NCBI GenBank assembly: GCA_025937785.1 | Contig: JAICQQ010000077.1 | Span: 1 to 33,632 of the forward strand | DNA length: 33,632 bases | Reading direction: 5' to 3' | Origin: Polyangiaceae bacterium | Lineage (GTDB): Bacteria > Myxococcota_A > Polyangia > Polyangiales > Polyangiaceae | In this document: piece by piece, positions 33,369 through 33,632 of the stretch | Layout of the letters: every line of letters begins with the position of its first letter | Position numbering within the stretch: the first letter of the stretch is position 1 | Translations under genes and position numbers: made by a program | The notes under the pieces: model-generated | Databases searched by the model: none | The model's input: the letters and a program-made list of their open reading frames with translations, nothing else | What the model was told of the DNA's origin: nothing

Positions 33369-33632
33369 TCACAGTACTTCCAGCGTGTTGATCACGCGCA
33401 GCAGCTCGCTATCGACTGGCTCCAGGTTTTCGCCCTCGAACACGATCTGCACGAGGATCACGCGGTTTTCGCTGCGCAGGAGGATCTCTCTGCTACCGCT
33501 GATCAGGGGGCGTTTGGGCGCTTCGACGGTGCGCTGGATGGTGTACGCTCGGCCTTGGCCTCGGAAGACAGCCAGCGGCACTCGCTTGCCGACGACCTTG
33601 GCTCCGAGGCTCTGCACGTCGTCTTCGTAGCG
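33369..33632 (-). CDS. Unknown protein, C-terminal end only
   Basis: The frame is open to the right window edge, leaving the last 87 residues. They are beta-rich: VVGKRVPLAVFRGQGRAYTI, a REILLRSENRVILVQIVF pair of strands and a final helix ELLRVINTLEVL. This late strand-then-helix pattern, with a long helix after VFEGENLEPVD, is reminiscent of small PsbP/DcrB-like folds, but that is a guess. The TGA overlaps the GTG of the next gene, so the two are likely co-translated. The internal GTG at 33617 is not needed as a start because the frame continues upstream. Confidence 0.7.
   Translation of the reverse strand, partial: RYEDDVQSLGAKVVGKRVPLAVFRGQGRAYTIQRTVEAPKRPLISGSREILLRSENRVILVQIVFEGENLEPVDSELLRVINTLEVL

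Overview
This is a GC-rich stretch with tightly packed, often overlapping genes. Several lipoproteins carry long Gly/Ser-rich linkers just after the lipidated cysteine, and there is a GH45-type cellulase. Together with the type VI secretion gene set, this suggests a Myxococcota (myxobacterial, Polyangia-like) chromosome. That assignment is inferred from style and gene content; no rRNA or marker gene is present.

Region 1 (about 1-10202, minus strand) is one arm of a type VI secretion system (T6SS). Read in the direction of transcription it is tssA, tssB, tssC, tssE, tssF, tssG, tssH (clpV), then an FHA-domain gene that leaves the window at position 1. It encodes the sheath (TssB/C), baseplate (TssE/F/G), cap/initiator (TssA) and the sheath-recycling ATPase (ClpV).

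Region 2 (about 10203-15286) holds accessory genes between the two T6SS arms. These are a membrane-anchored lytic transglycosylase divergent from tssA, a secreted GH45 endoglucanase with an extra Cys-rich module, and hcp (tssD), which is convergent with the cellulase gene. Two consecutive hairpins lie between the cellulase gene and hcp.

Region 3 (about 15287-23875, plus strand) is the second T6SS arm: tssJ, tssK, tssL, tssM, tagF and an FHA protein of TagH type. It encodes the membrane complex (TssJ/L/M), the baseplate adaptor (TssK) and the likely post-translational control proteins. All core tss genes are in the window except vgrG (tssI); PAAR, effector/immunity pairs and a PpkA/PppA kinase-phosphatase pair are also absent.

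Region 4 (about 23918-32397) is a different neighbourhood. A plus-strand gene encodes a membrane protein that looks like a PAP2-family phosphatase whose catalytic histidines are gone; it ends in an 18-bp tandem repeat. Facing it is a six-gene minus-strand operon with start and stop codons touching or overlapping at most junctions: CotH-like kinase, O/P-type porin, thymidylate-kinase-like protein fused to a solenoid of 27-residue repeats, DUF4956 membrane protein, lipoprotein, and VTC (polyphosphate polymerase-like) protein. CotH, VTC and DUF4956 genes are known to travel together. The added porin and kinase-repeat fusion make this the best candidate for an uncharacterised system, plausibly in phosphate/polyphosphate handling or surface-protein phosphorylation.

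Region 5 (32398-33632, minus strand) has a hypothetical lipoprotein and the 3' end of a coupled upstream gene that leaves the window on the right.
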